DNA of 64,000 nt, taken from Kriegella aquimaris. GTDB taxonomy: Bacteria; Bacteroidota; Bacteroidia; Flavobacteriales; Flavobacteriaceae. Position numbers and translations under genes: made by a program. This document shows positions 15,116-25,008 of the stretch, piece after piece; the stretch's first letter is position 1; every line of letters begins with the position of its first letter. Location of the stretch: NCBI RefSeq assembly GCF_900103215.1, contig NZ_FNGV01000001.1, positions 434,001 to 498,000 of the forward strand. Reading direction: 5' to 3'. The notes beneath the pieces are model-generated. The model saw nothing but the letters and a program-made list of their open reading frames with translations. It searched no databases and was not told the origin of the DNA.

Positions 15116-17641
15116 CTAAATGGAAATTTCTTCTTTAGGATCAATACTGATTTCTATTCCCGTAAGCTCTTTTTTTGCATCACCTTCACCAATAATCAAA
15201 GTGTATTTCCCCAATTCGTAAACCGAAGGCGTATAGGTATTGCCCTTTATCCGCGTGGCATGTACCAACTCTTTGGTATCTTCTTTGACAACCTTCAACA
15301 CTTGGTCGGTACTTTCCGTTTTTAATTTTGGAAGATAGCCTATAGGCCGTCGCCCATCGTTATCTGTTTGTTGTATGGTCAAAGGCCATCCTGGATAGGT
15401 ATTTTCTTCGGATTCATTCTCCAAATTGGCCAAAAAGCGAATTGCTTCCATTTTTATTGTGCGTTCGGAGGTATCAAATGTTACAATACCATAGCCGGAA
15501 GACTTCTTTTGAGCTCTTTTGTAGCGGTCGGTTTCCTTATCAAAATCATCGGTAGGATTGCCAACGGCATAAATATAGTTGTTGTTTCCGAAGCCATCGC
15601 GGTAGCATCCCGTATTGGGCAAACCATGCGCTGGTCGATCGGTATAAGGCACATTTACCGAATCAGGTTGCCCCCATCTCGGGTAACCCGTAGAAATAGC
15701 GGGCGTACAGAAGGTCCATCCTCCGTCTCTTGGTTCATTTACGCTGTATTGCACCATAAATGGCAGATGCTGATCTCCATTGATGTGAAAAGCACAGGCC
15801 CTTCTAATGGACTGGATTACTTTATCTCTTTTTGATTTCGGCCATCCACCGGAATCAAGGTCTCCGAATAGAAATTGTTTTTCCGGTCCATGATGTGTAC
15901 CTACATTGGAAAATAAAGTTTGGCTAAGCAAAACCTTCATATTGGCCCCTTTCCAATCCGCAACCCAATCGTTTAAAAAATCGAGTTGTCGTTGACCTAC
16001 AAAAACAAGGTCATCCGATTCTAGTTCACCAGGCTTTGCCGGGGCGGTAAGATGATCGATTCTCCCCTTTCCCGCTCTAACCATTTCTGGTCCCGACTTA
16101 AAAAGTCGATCACTGACAATGGCGAAACTTACTTTTCCATATACCAAATGGGTATACCACGTGCTGATATTTGATTTCATCGGAGCCTGATCATAGGCTT
16201 CTGGCATGTGACCACATTGGGTTTTATTTACAACGTTCACAAATTTCGGAGTTTGCACTAACCCACCGTGGGCATCCCGCACCTTTTCCCATTCTTCAAA
16301 TGAAATTCCTTCTCCACCTTCCCCCCAAAGGTTACCTTGATAAACATCGTGATCATCTGGTGTACAAATACTCGGGCGATTTCTTAATACCTCGCCGAAT
16401 GCCCATCCAAACATATACCATTTACCCAAATAATTGAGTATGGCCTTATCTTCTGGTTGCCTTTTTATCGGGTAGCCTCCATTACCTTCATATAACTGAT
16501 CTCCCGAAAAATAAAGGATATCAGGATTCGACTTACCAAGATTCTCAACCAAAGGGCGATACGGGAACCCCATGGCATGTTGACAAGTGAGTCCGCCAAA
16601 AGTCAAAGGGCGGTCGAGAGGTTCCTCTCTTATAATGCCTTCATAGGTATATCGCTCTTTATCAAGGGTATAGCGTAAACGATACTTAGTGTCTTGTGAA
16701 GCTTTCCAATTATCAATAGTAAAAATAGAAGTAAAGGTAACCGGGTCGATTTCTACCTTCGCCTCTTTTACCCATTTTCCGTTTTTAAAAAATTCCAGTT
16801 CCACCTTCTGTGAATCTTTAATCCCTACGGGAGGAAGTTGTGCAGTAAGCTTCAATCTTCCGCGTGACAAGGTATACATAGCCCACAGAATCGGACCGAA
16901 ACTATTTTCAGGCTTGTACTCGACCTTTGTACCAGCCAATTGCATATCACTCCACCAAAAAGTACTTTCGCCTTTTTGATCACCTTTGTTCTCCAAAGCG
17001 ACCAATCCGTCAAGTGCACCCGTTACCTCGTGTTTCAAGGTCACGGTTTTACCATTTGCATCGTTGGCCAGAAGTATCAGTTCCGTTTGACTCCCATTAT
17101 TCCGACCTTCAAGTTTCAACGAAAATTTCTGAAACCCGAACCCATTGGGCAATTCAGCTTTTTTGTCATCGATATATATTTCCCCATTTAAATTGACCCC
17201 TACGGAAACCCCTTTTCCAAAGTAACAGGCCGCCTTTACACTCTCTGGATCTGTATTGTCTTTTATTCCGACGGCAAAGCCGACAGCTCCTTTATTACCA
17301 TTATTTTCTAACAAACCCAGGTCGCCCGATAGCACGAAATCTCCTTTACGCTCCCCAAGCACGTGGGTCAAAATATGTAGTCTTGATTGTTTTTCAACAC
17401 CTGAAAATTCAAGTCGATCGCTCTTAATCTCCCAATCTTCCATGGGTACGGCCCAGAACGAACTGCCGATCCAGACCCTATCGTTAATTTTTTTAAAATC
17501 AGCTCTAAATTGCTGTGCAGCTGTATCGACTTCAAAAGCCTTTTCAGCTTGATCTTTTGCTAAGATCGGATTAAAAGGACTTGCCAGCATGGGCATGGCA
17601 AGTCCTAAGTTTTGAATAAATTTTCTTCTTTTAATCGTCAT
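15116..17641 (-). CDS. Tat-exported PhoD-like metallophosphatase/phosphodiesterase
   Basis: 841 residues. It starts with a Tat signal (MTIKRRKFIQNLGLAMPML, RR at 5-6). About 300 residues of beta-rich, jelly-roll-like sequence precede the PhoD-like catalytic domain, recognisable from YFSGDQLYEGNG, CTPDDHDVYQGN and HINGDQHLPF, which supply metal ligands. PhoD enzymes hydrolyse phosphomono- or diesters using Ca and Fe. Here the gene sits 14 bp after susD and 51 bp before a sulfatase, so a glycan-linked phosphate ester or an unusual sulfate/phosphate substrate is more likely than phosphate scavenging. It is longer than typical PhoD (about 500-580 residues) because of the N-terminal beta region and a C-terminal beta domain of about 80 residues. 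Confidence 0.8.
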   Translation of the reverse strand: MTIKRRKFIQNLGLAMPMLASPFNPILAKDQAEKAFEVDTAAQQFRADFKKINDRVWIGSSFWAVPMEDWEIKSDRLEFSGVEKQSRLHILTHVLGERKGDFVLSGDLGLLENNGNKGAVGFAVGIKDNTDPESVKAACYFGKGVSVGVNLNGEIYIDDKKAELPNGFGFQKFSLKLEGRNNGSQTELILLANDANGKTVTLKHEVTGALDGLVALENKGDQKGESTFWWSDMQLAGTKVEYKPENSFGPILWAMYTLSRGRLKLTAQLPPVGIKDSQKVELEFFKNGKWVKEAKVEIDPVTFTSIFTIDNWKASQDTKYRLRYTLDKERYTYEGIIREEPLDRPLTFGGLTCQHAMGFPYRPLVENLGKSNPDILYFSGDQLYEGNGGYPIKRQPEDKAILNYLGKWYMFGWAFGEVLRNRPSICTPDDHDVYQGNLWGEGGEGISFEEWEKVRDAHGGLVQTPKFVNVVNKTQCGHMPEAYDQAPMKSNISTWYTHLVYGKVSFAIVSDRLFKSGPEMVRAGKGRIDHLTAPAKPGELESDDLVFVGQRQLDFLNDWVADWKGANMKVLLSQTLFSNVGTHHGPEKQFLFGDLDSGGWPKSKRDKVIQSIRRACAFHINGDQHLPFMVQYSVNEPRDGGWTFCTPAISTGYPRWGQPDSVNVPYTDRPAHGLPNTGCYRDGFGNNNYIYAVGNPTDDFDKETDRYKRAQKKSSGYGIVTFDTSERTIKMEAIRFLANLENESEENTYPGWPLTIQQTDNDGRRPIGYLPKLKTESTDQVLKVVKEDTKELVHATRIKGNTYTPSVYELGKYTLIIGEGDAKKELTGIEISIDPKEEISI

Positions 17642-17655
17642 TTCCGTTGTTCTGT

Positions 17656-19326
17656 TTAATTACCCAATTTAGGATTAACATTCACTTCAGATTCAGGAAT
17701 CGGCCAAACATCATCAATACCCTCCCTGAAATTCTTGGTGGTTACATACCACCTGGACTGTGCGTCGATTTTCTTTGAAGTCGTCGGGTATAATGTTGAG
17801 TTGGGAAAGGGAGCTCCCCAGAAATCTCCAACTAAAACTTCATCACCAATGCCCCATCTGAAAATGTCCCAAAGGCGCTGTCCTTCGAGTGCCAACTCAA
17901 TTCGCCTTTCATTTCTTAAAATTGGTCGGAGCGTCGCAGGATCAGTTTCTGTAATCGCCGGTAAACCAACCGATGCCCTACCCCGTACAGCATTGATAGT
18001 CTCGTCTAATAACTGCTGCGTAATCGTGTTACCTGCTTCCAATTCGGCTTCCAAATAACTCAATAACACTTCTGCATATCTAATAATAGGAATATTACCA
18101 CCGTAATCGGTACGTAAATTTCCGCTGAACGACTCATCAAAAAACTTTCGCAAACCGTAACCTGTTCTGGTAGCCTGTTTTGAATAGGTCAATTGGTCGA
18201 CAGATTCCGTATGGTCAGGATGGCAATCGTAGGTTCGACCGCTAAATGTAGCTCCGTCCCAAATAAAGTTATACCTAAACCGGGGATCCCGATTCGCGCC
18301 CATATCATCATAATCAAATCTAGGATCATCATATGACAGTGGCGTACCATCATCAAAACCGTAGGCATCGGCAAGGCTTCCCTGTGGATTGACAATGTGC
18401 CAACCTGAAGCAACTGCCGGATATGCATGTTGTGGCAACGAATTTCCTGCTTGTCCGCCGAAATACTGGCTACTAAAAATATTTTCACTGCTATTTTCGT
18501 TAGAGGGAATGAACAACGATTGATAATCTGGGTCTATTATATTATCACCCATATTAATAATCTGCTTGTATACTGCGGAAGCTTCAGCGAAATTGTTTTC
18601 GCCAAGATACAATCGACCTAAAAAAGCCAAAGCCGCTTGCTTACTGGCTCTACCCGCTTCCGAGGCACTCAATTCACCAAATGCCGGAAGGGCAGTAATA
18701 GCTGCTTTTAGTTCACTGTCAACAAAAGCGACCAATTCTGCCTTTGAGGCTTTGTCTACATTATTGGCCTCATCGGGAGTCAAGGTAGCCGTTACCAAGG
18801 GAGCACTGCCCCAAAACTGCGATAAATAAAAGTACTGGGTAGCTCTTAGAAAAGATACCTCGGCTTTCATTCGATCTATTTTTGCTTGATCCATTTCAAC
18901 GTTCTCGATATTCTCCAAGAAATCATTGCAAATCGCAATTCGTTGATACGAACCTTCCCAATATCCTTTCACTACATTGTTATTGGGAAGTAGTGTGCCA
19001 TTAGTCAGGCGATTTTGGGTGGAATTATCACCCCGACGATCATAAGCGTTATCTGTGGCGAATTCCATAAAAACAATGCCACAGTAGGTCCACCAATCGG
19101 ATGGCACCACTTGGGTGCCATATTCCACGGCACCACGATAGGCCCCTGTAAGAGCAATATTCGCGTTAGATTCCGATGTCCAAAAATTATCTTTGGCAAA
19201 GGCATTACTTGGAAATTGTTCAAGCTCCTTGTCGCAAGAAACGGTCACTGCCAACATACCCATGGCGGCAAAGAGGAACATGAAAAATGTTGATCTACGG
19301 AAGTATTTATTATATAATGTGTTCAT
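17656..19326 (-). CDS. SusD/RagB-family glycan-binding lipoprotein (locus 1)
   Basis: 556 residues. The lipoprotein signal ends at Cys31 (GMLAVTVSCDKE). The N-terminal SusD-like half has NFWTSESNANIALTGAY and helices with EVSFLRATQYFYLSQFWG (TPR-like region). The RagB half ends with IRYAEVLLSYLEAELEAG, LRNERRIELALEGQRLWDI and VWPIPESEVNVNP, all hallmark segments. It forms the surface lid of the SusC barrel and binds oligosaccharide. It is separated by only 4 bp from susC upstream and 14 bp from the PhoD-like gene downstream. Confidence 0.95.
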   Translation of the reverse strand: MNTLYNKYFRRSTFFMFLFAAMGMLAVTVSCDKELEQFPSNAFAKDNFWTSESNANIALTGAYRGAVEYGTQVVPSDWWTYCGIVFMEFATDNAYDRRGDNSTQNRLTNGTLLPNNNVVKGYWEGSYQRIAICNDFLENIENVEMDQAKIDRMKAEVSFLRATQYFYLSQFWGSAPLVTATLTPDEANNVDKASKAELVAFVDSELKAAITALPAFGELSASEAGRASKQAALAFLGRLYLGENNFAEASAVYKQIINMGDNIIDPDYQSLFIPSNENSSENIFSSQYFGGQAGNSLPQHAYPAVASGWHIVNPQGSLADAYGFDDGTPLSYDDPRFDYDDMGANRDPRFRYNFIWDGATFSGRTYDCHPDHTESVDQLTYSKQATRTGYGLRKFFDESFSGNLRTDYGGNIPIIRYAEVLLSYLEAELEAGNTITQQLLDETINAVRGRASVGLPAITETDPATLRPILRNERRIELALEGQRLWDIFRWGIGDEVLVGDFWGAPFPNSTLYPTTSKKIDAQSRWYVTTKNFREGIDDVWPIPESEVNVNPKLGN

Positions 19327-19330
19327 GATC

Positions 19331-22300
19331 TTAAAATTTTAGATTTACACCAAAAGTATAGGTCGTTAAAATGGGGTAATACGATCCGCTAGAATTGACT
19401 TCCGGATCCCATCCCTTTCGGTATGAATTGAAAGAATGTAGGTTTTCGGCACCTAAATACAATCTCAGATTGTCAATGCCTATTTTGTCTGTTGCCTTGT
19501 TTGGAACATTATATCCCAATTGTACGTTCTTAATACGCAAGTATCCTGAATTAATGACCCAAAAATCAGATGTTGTGGTATTTGCGGTGCCACTGTTCGT
19601 GATTACTTCCAAACGAGGATACTCGGGGTAACGTACCGGATTATTAGAATCAAATCTTCCATCCATTTGCCATCGCTGTATATTTCCTAAGTTAAAGAAA
19701 GCATAACCCGCATAATTTGTCAGTAGTCCTTTTACTTCTGCCACTCCCTGAAGGAAGACCGAAAAATCAAAATTCTTGTAATTCAAATTAATATTTGCTC
19801 CATACGTATATTTAGGAATTCTGCTTCCCAAATATGTACGATCATAAGTAGGATCGACCTGGCCGTCAGGCACGCCATCAGGACCACTGATATCTTTATA
19901 TCTTAAGTCTCCTGCTTGTGCCGTAGGGTTCACCGCTGACATATCAGGCCAACTACTTACTTCCCCATCGTTTAGAAACACCCCATCGGCTTTATAGCCA
20001 TAGTACATCTGCATGGGATAGCCAATAAACAAATCAGACCCGTTACCAACAAATCCATTAGGTTGTTCTACATTACCCAAACCTAAAGTAACTACTTCGT
20101 TTTCAATGATTGAAAAGTTACCGTTGATCGAGTAACTAAAATCACCTATACTGTTACGATGGCCTAAATCAAACTCCCATCCCGTATTATTAACTGCCCC
20201 TGTATTGGTCTCACTAATGCCTACCCCCAAAACAGTAGAAACACTGGAAGATGGTTTAAAAAGTACATCGGTGGTTTTTCTTTGGAAATATGTGGCATTC
20301 AAAGTAAGTTTACCATCGAAAAAGCCTGTTTCAACACCGAAATCGGTCGTTTCTGTTGATTCCCATTTGATATTGGCATCCCTGTAAGTCGCATATGCCG
20401 CACCGGTTGAAAGTCCACCTCCCAAAGAATAATCGCGTCCGGAAGCCAATACGGTCTGATAGGGATAATTTCCTATGTTCTGGTTTCCTAAAATACCCCA
20501 AGAGGCTTTTAATTTTAAGTTAGAGATCCAAGAAACATCTTGCATGAACGATTCTTGAGAAAGTCTCCATCCTACCGCAACAGCAGGAAAAACGGCATAT
20601 TTGTTACTTTCCGGAAATCGGGAGGAACCATCATATCGAAGTGTCGCCTCAAAAAGATACCTTTCCATATAGCTATACTTCAAACGGGAGAAATAAGACT
20701 GTATCGCCCATTCGGCATCATAACCACCAGACTGTTGGTTCTCTGCACTGCCCAGGTCTAAAACTGTATAATCGTTACTGGGGAAATCTTGTCGGTATCC
20801 ATTGAAGAATGACAACACTTCATTTTCAAAGGAATAACCAGCCAACAGACTGAAGTCATGATCACCGAGTTCTTTGGAATATTCGCCCGTGAATTGCAAG
20901 GTTTTGAAAATTTCTTTGTTACTAAATTGGTTTAATTGAGACTGTGCCAGAAGCACGTCTTCATTTAAGCGTTGCGATGCCAAATAAGAACGTTGTTCAA
21001 ATAAGGAAAAATTATAACCGCCGATTGCCGAAAAAACCAAATTGTCAGTCGGTTTGTAATCCAATTTCATATTTACGCCCACCTTTGTGCGCGGATTGGT
21101 CAAATAAGATTCTGAAGCGAGCCACGATGTCGGCGTGCCCCCGCTCTCTGGTCCTATTCCATAATCACCATTTGAGGCTTGCCCTAAAAATACGGCCGGA
21201 TAACGCACCGCATTTTGAATAAGTTGATCTTGAAAACTATTGTTTTCACTACCTTTATTGGCAGTCGCCTGGGGTTCTTTTCGTTCTTCTATTGTACCGA
21301 ACATTCGGGTACTTAATTCAAACTTATCGCCCAACTTATTCTGGAGATTCATTCGGACATTATATCTACTAAAGCTGTTTTTAGGAACGATACCATCTTG
21401 TTCCAAGATTCCGGCGGAAACATAATATTTGTTCTTTTCATCTCCCCCGTTAACAGTTAATGTATGAGAGGTTTGTACGCCGTTCTTAGAAAAAAGGTCT
21501 TCTAAAAAGCGTGTATTCGGGTAGTTATCAAGATCTGATTGAGATCTATATTTAGCAATGTCTTCAGCTGAAAAACTATTACTTCCTGAAGCGATATTAT
21601 ACATTTCGGCATACTCCCAAGAGTTTACAAATTCGGGAAGTTCGGTGGCGCCGTTAAAACCTACATAGCTATTATAATTGATGGAGAATTTGCTTTCGCT
21701 CCCGCTTTTGGTGGTTATCAAGATAACACCGTTTGCAGAACGTGCACCGTAAATTGCAGCTGAGGAAGCGTCTTTCAATACCGAAATTGACTTAATATCA
21801 TCAGGATTAATATCGTTCATACTACCTGCAATACCGTCGATCAATACAAGTGCATCTGGCGTCGCCCCAAATGAACCTACGCCTCGTACACTTATCGCAC
21901 CCGAGCTTTGTCCCGGTCGCCCTGATCTTTGAATTACCGTTACCCCGGGCATTTGCCCAGTAATAGCTTGTGAAACTTGGGTAACTGGTCTATTTTCTAT
22001 GTCTTTTGAAGAAACTTGGGAAACGGATCCAATTACATTCACCTTCTTCTGTGTACCAAAACCTACAACAACGACTTCATCGAGGCCTGCGGCACTTTCC
22101 ATTAAAGTAATGTTCAATGACGTTTGCCCGTTCGTTGGCACTTCTTTTGTTGCGTACCCGATATAGGAAACAACAAGAATAGCGTCATCATTAGTCAATT
22201 CTATGCTAAAATTACCATCGAAATCGGCAGTTACCCCGTTTGTTGTTCCTTTTTCGACAATATTGGCTCCGGCCAGTGGTATACCCGTTTCATCGGTCAC

Positions 22301-22738
22301 TGTACCCGTTACGGATTGTTGCAAAATTTCTACAGTTGTATCCTCTTTGGTATTTCGAATTTGGTGGTCTGGTAATTTCTCATGGCTTTTTAAAACTATC
22401 TGATTTTTGACCATGGTATAGGATACCGTACCGTTCGGAAATAAATCTTCCAATACAGATTTAATAGATTGTTTTTCAACATTTAGGGACACCTTTCTAT
22501 TGACATTTAACTCCCCTGTTTTATAAAAAAAACGAAACTTGCTTTGTGCCTCAATTTGTTCAAATACATTTTCAATAGTTGCATCGTTCACCACAAGAGT
22601 TACCCTCTTGCTTTGTGCATATGAATTGGCATGAAGGTTAAAAAGGGCAAAGACAAACAATATAATCGATATTTTCACCGTGCGATTCTTGTTAAGAATG
22701 TTTTCCACAATAATGAAAAACAATGGTTTTTTTTCCAT
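19331..22738 (-). CDS. SusC/RagA TonB-dependent outer-membrane transporter with STN domain (locus 1)
   Basis: 1135 residues, ATG at 22738. A signal segment (about 20-42, ending YAQ) is followed by a secretin/TonB short N-terminal (STN) domain at about 46-100 and a CarboxypepD_reg-like Ig domain at about 142-215 (GTVTDETGIPLAGANIVEKG). The SusC plug begins with GLDEVVVVGFGTQ and contains SVRGVGSF, and a long beta barrel ends in YTFGVNLKF. The STN domain marks it as a transporter that signals to FecR/FecI upon substrate binding. It is encoded 97 bp after fecR; that gap contains a conserved hairpin (22789-22812). The first 230 residues are strikingly similar to the locus-2 SusC, while the barrels differ more. 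Confidence 0.96.
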   Translation of the reverse strand: MEKKPLFFIIVENILNKNRTVKISIILFVFALFNLHANSYAQSKRVTLVVNDATIENVFEQIEAQSKFRFFYKTGELNVNRKVSLNVEKQSIKSVLEDLFPNGTVSYTMVKNQIVLKSHEKLPDHQIRNTKEDTTVEILQQSVTGTVTDETGIPLAGANIVEKGTTNGVTADFDGNFSIELTNDDAILVVSYIGYATKEVPTNGQTSLNITLMESAAGLDEVVVVGFGTQKKVNVIGSVSQVSSKDIENRPVTQVSQAITGQMPGVTVIQRSGRPGQSSGAISVRGVGSFGATPDALVLIDGIAGSMNDINPDDIKSISVLKDASSAAIYGARSANGVILITTKSGSESKFSINYNSYVGFNGATELPEFVNSWEYAEMYNIASGSNSFSAEDIAKYRSQSDLDNYPNTRFLEDLFSKNGVQTSHTLTVNGGDEKNKYYVSAGILEQDGIVPKNSFSRYNVRMNLQNKLGDKFELSTRMFGTIEERKEPQATANKGSENNSFQDQLIQNAVRYPAVFLGQASNGDYGIGPESGGTPTSWLASESYLTNPRTKVGVNMKLDYKPTDNLVFSAIGGYNFSLFEQRSYLASQRLNEDVLLAQSQLNQFSNKEIFKTLQFTGEYSKELGDHDFSLLAGYSFENEVLSFFNGYRQDFPSNDYTVLDLGSAENQQSGGYDAEWAIQSYFSRLKYSYMERYLFEATLRYDGSSRFPESNKYAVFPAVAVGWRLSQESFMQDVSWISNLKLKASWGILGNQNIGNYPYQTVLASGRDYSLGGGLSTGAAYATYRDANIKWESTETTDFGVETGFFDGKLTLNATYFQRKTTDVLFKPSSSVSTVLGVGISETNTGAVNNTGWEFDLGHRNSIGDFSYSINGNFSIIENEVVTLGLGNVEQPNGFVGNGSDLFIGYPMQMYYGYKADGVFLNDGEVSSWPDMSAVNPTAQAGDLRYKDISGPDGVPDGQVDPTYDRTYLGSRIPKYTYGANINLNYKNFDFSVFLQGVAEVKGLLTNYAGYAFFNLGNIQRWQMDGRFDSNNPVRYPEYPRLEVITNSGTANTTTSDFWVINSGYLRIKNVQLGYNVPNKATDKIGIDNLRLYLGAENLHSFNSYRKGWDPEVNSSGSYYPILTTYTFGVNLKF

Positions 22739-22788
22739 AGTTTTAAGAGATTTTGATTAGTTAATTTTGAGTTGAAATCAGTTTAATT

Positions 22789-22812
22789 CGGGGAACGTTG
22801 CCGCGTTTCCCG
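22789..22812 (-). promoter_or_regulatory. conserved susC leader hairpin (locus 1)
   Basis: In the minus strand a 9-bp imperfect stem (CGGGAAACG with CGTTCCCCG, one A-C mismatch) encloses loop CGGCAA. It ends 50 nt before the susC ATG. A near copy occurs at locus 2 (52755-52778). On the plus strand the structure is followed by TTTTTT, so it could also end an antisense RNA. Confidence 0.6.
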
Positions 22813-22835
22813 TTTTTTATAATCCTTATATCATA

Positions 22836-23957
22836 TTATTCGGGCTTTTTAATTACTATTCGGTTATTTATAATATCATAGTCAAATCCGGCACTTTCTT
22901 TAAAGGTATTCAACAGGTCTTCAATCGTCTCGTTCTCAAAAGTTCCCCTAAACTGAACCGGATCAAGATCTTCATACCCGTTTTCAATAACTACATTGTA
23001 TCTTCTCTCAATTTTCTGTATGATGTTTTTAAATGCTTCGTTGTTAAAAACCATGTGGCCATTTCTCCAACCTAAATAGTCATCAACCTTTACTTCGGTG
23101 ATACTTATGGCATCATCACTCAAGGTCGCCTTTTGTCCCGGTTGAATAATCTTGGCATCCGTTCTTTTATCGGTATTCGTTTGCTGTCTTACCGCAACAC
23201 TGCCTTCTAAGAGTACGGCGTGTGCCGCCTCATTCTGATAACAGCTCACATTAAAATGTGTGCCCAATACTTGAACATCCATACCTTGGGAAACAACAGT
23301 AAAAGGTCGCGCCGTATCTTTCGCTACTTCAAAATAGGCTTCTCCTTTTAAAAAAACTTTGCGTTCTTCCCCTTGAACAAAACTTATTGGGTATTTTAAT
23401 GAAGTGTCAGAATTTAGGTGTACCGAACTCCCATCGGATAAAACCAATTGAAAGGTCTTTCCCTTTGGGACTAGAATTTCATTGTAAACCATTTGCTCTG
23501 TTGTCGGCTTACCGTAATAGACCATCTGGTTATCGGTTTGTGAGGCGAGAATATTTCCTTCCGTATCCCTTAAGACTTCTCCGCCTCCCGCAACGATTTT
23601 CTTCAATTCGTTGTTTCCCGTTTTTAAAACAATCGGATTATCTTCAATTATTAGTGTTGATTCTTCTTTCGAAAGATTGGTCCATATAACAGCTGCCCCA
23701 ACCAGACCAATAAGTACCGCTGCATATTTTAAAAAAAATATTTTATCATATTTTTTTTTTGGATTTCTTTGATTTGTCTGTACTCTAATTTTTGTCCAGA
23801 CTTCTTCCTTTAGTTCTTCATCAAATTTGAATTCAGACCTAAAAGAGTGCTCGTCTTGAAAAGACTCTAGAAAACTATCAAGCAATTCAAGCTCTTCGGG
23901 CGAACATTGATTGTTCACGTATTTCTTAAAAAGTTTTTTTGCCTTTTTGGTATTCAT
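22836..23957 (-). CDS. FecR-family anti-sigma factor (locus 1)
   Basis: 373 residues. The N-terminal cytoplasmic part has short helices (MNTKKAKKLFKKYVNNQCS). One transmembrane helix follows at about 75-95 (YAAVLIGLVGAAVIW). The periplasmic FecR domain carries VLSDGSSVHLNSDTSLKYP, VFLKGEAYFEVAKD and VLGTHFNVSCY. The C-terminal DUF4974 domain (VFNNEAFKNIIQKIERRY, end NNRIVIKKPE) contacts the STN domain of SusC. It holds the adjacent FecI-type sigma factor inactive until SusC signals. It lies 198 bp downstream of the sigma gene and directly upstream of susC. Confidence 0.93.
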   Translation of the reverse strand: MNTKKAKKLFKKYVNNQCSPEELELLDSFLESFQDEHSFRSEFKFDEELKEEVWTKIRVQTNQRNPKKKYDKIFFLKYAAVLIGLVGAAVIWTNLSKEESTLIIEDNPIVLKTGNNELKKIVAGGGEVLRDTEGNILASQTDNQMVYYGKPTTEQMVYNEILVPKGKTFQLVLSDGSSVHLNSDTSLKYPISFVQGEERKVFLKGEAYFEVAKDTARPFTVVSQGMDVQVLGTHFNVSCYQNEAAHAVLLEGSVAVRQQTNTDKRTDAKIIQPGQKATLSDDAISITEVKVDDYLGWRNGHMVFNNEAFKNIIQKIERRYNVVIENGYEDLDPVQFRGTFENETIEDLLNTFKESAGFDYDIINNRIVIKKPE

Positions 23958-24155
23958 TTATCGGACGGTTAGGGAGCGATTTCATCTATAAGTACCCTAA
24001 ATAGTATCAAGGTACACGTCAAAAGCCATTTATTTTTAAAATTATTTAAAAATCACTTCAACAATTTCTCATATTCTTAATGGCGACTTCATAAGATAAC
24101 CCAACTTATATCGCCTTTTTATCTTGAAAAAAAGTAATTAAAAAAAAATTCGTAA

Positions 24156-24725
24156 TTATAGTAGAATAAAAAGGACAAGGAAAACCACCTCCTCTAACTG
24201 AAGATTGCTTCGCAGAAACGCGAGGGCTTTAGAAATTTGGTTCTTTACCGCCTGCACGGATATATCTAGTTCTTTCGCGATTTCTTTGTTCGATTTGTGT
24301 TGATAGCGGCTCAGCAGAAAAATTTGTCGGCACCTTTGGGGTAGGCTATCAACGTGGTTCCGAATTCTCTGTTCCAATTCAGAATATTCCAGTTTTTGGG
24401 AAACGTTCATCGAAACATCAATAATATTTAGTCGCGTTAAATCTTCACTTGAAAATTTAGAATCACGAAAGTGATTGAAAATTTGATATTTTACTGCTTG
24501 AAAAAGATAGGGTTTCAAGGCAGAAATTTCTGTTTTTCCCCTTTTAGACCATAAGGCAATGAATACATCTTGAATAATATCTTCACAAACCGTTCTGTTC
24601 TTGATGACCTTCATTGCATAGCGAAAAAGATTTTCTGAGTACCTGTCATAAATGGCCCGAAAAGACGCCCTGTCCCCATTTTGCAATCCCTCCAACAAAC
24701 TTGAATCTTCTATCTCATTTTTCAT
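24156..24725 (-). CDS. FecI-like ECF sigma factor (locus 1)
   Basis: 189 residues. Region 2 is seen in FRAIYDRYSENLFRYAMKV and CEDIIQDVFIALW; region 4 in LPQRCRQIFLLSRYQHKSN followed by the helix-turn-helix KEIAKELDISVQAVKNQIS. The protein ends in a short hydrophobic tail (VVFLVLFILL). Together with the FecR gene and the STN-type SusC it forms a trans-envelope switch that would turn on the locus-1 operon. Unlike at locus 2, it is on the same strand as its partners. Confidence 0.93.
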   Translation of the reverse strand: MKNEIEDSSLLEGLQNGDRASFRAIYDRYSENLFRYAMKVIKNRTVCEDIIQDVFIALWSKRGKTEISALKPYLFQAVKYQIFNHFRDSKFSSEDLTRLNIIDVSMNVSQKLEYSELEQRIRNHVDSLPQRCRQIFLLSRYQHKSNKEIAKELDISVQAVKNQISKALAFLRSNLQLEEVVFLVLFILL

Positions 24726-24882
24726 CGCACGTCATTCTCTGCGATAAATCTATAAAAAATAGATTAATATTTAACATTATATTAGGAAAACCTCAATTCG
24801 GCAGTCGTTTCATTGACATAAAACTTTAATCTTATAAATAAATTCAGGTTTCGGCAATTAAGATGTCTTGTTAAAAATAGAT

Positions 24883-24915
24883 AAAGGGAATCTGGTTTTT
24901 ACCAAATCCCCTTTT
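24883..24915 (-). terminator. terminator after FAD-oxidoreductase/sulfatase operon
   Basis: On the minus strand AAAAGGGGATTTGGT pairs with ACCAGATTCCCTTT (12 of 14 pairs) around a 4-nt loop, followed by TATCTATTTTT. It lies 93 bp after the stop of the FAD oxidoreductase at 25009. Confidence 0.7.
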
Positions 24916-24927
24916 GCAACTTTAAAA

Positions 24928-24943
24928 AACTAAACTAACTCAA
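24928..24943 (-). repeat. 16-bp repeat at operon 3' end, copy 1
   Basis: AACTAAACTAACTCAA (plus-strand reading) lies between the coding end at 25009 and the terminator hairpin. The identical 16 bases recur at 38140-38155 in the same position relative to another operon end. Confidence 0.6.
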
Positions 24944-25008
24944 AAAATTAAGCTTTTGACTGGTCGATGTTACTATCTTTTTTCCAATCAACCTCGATAT
25001 ATTTTTAA

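Noticed and set aside
15368-15835. 155-codon frame antisense to the PhoD-like gene (similarly 27452-27910)
   Set aside because: Shadow frames of well-supported minus-strand genes.
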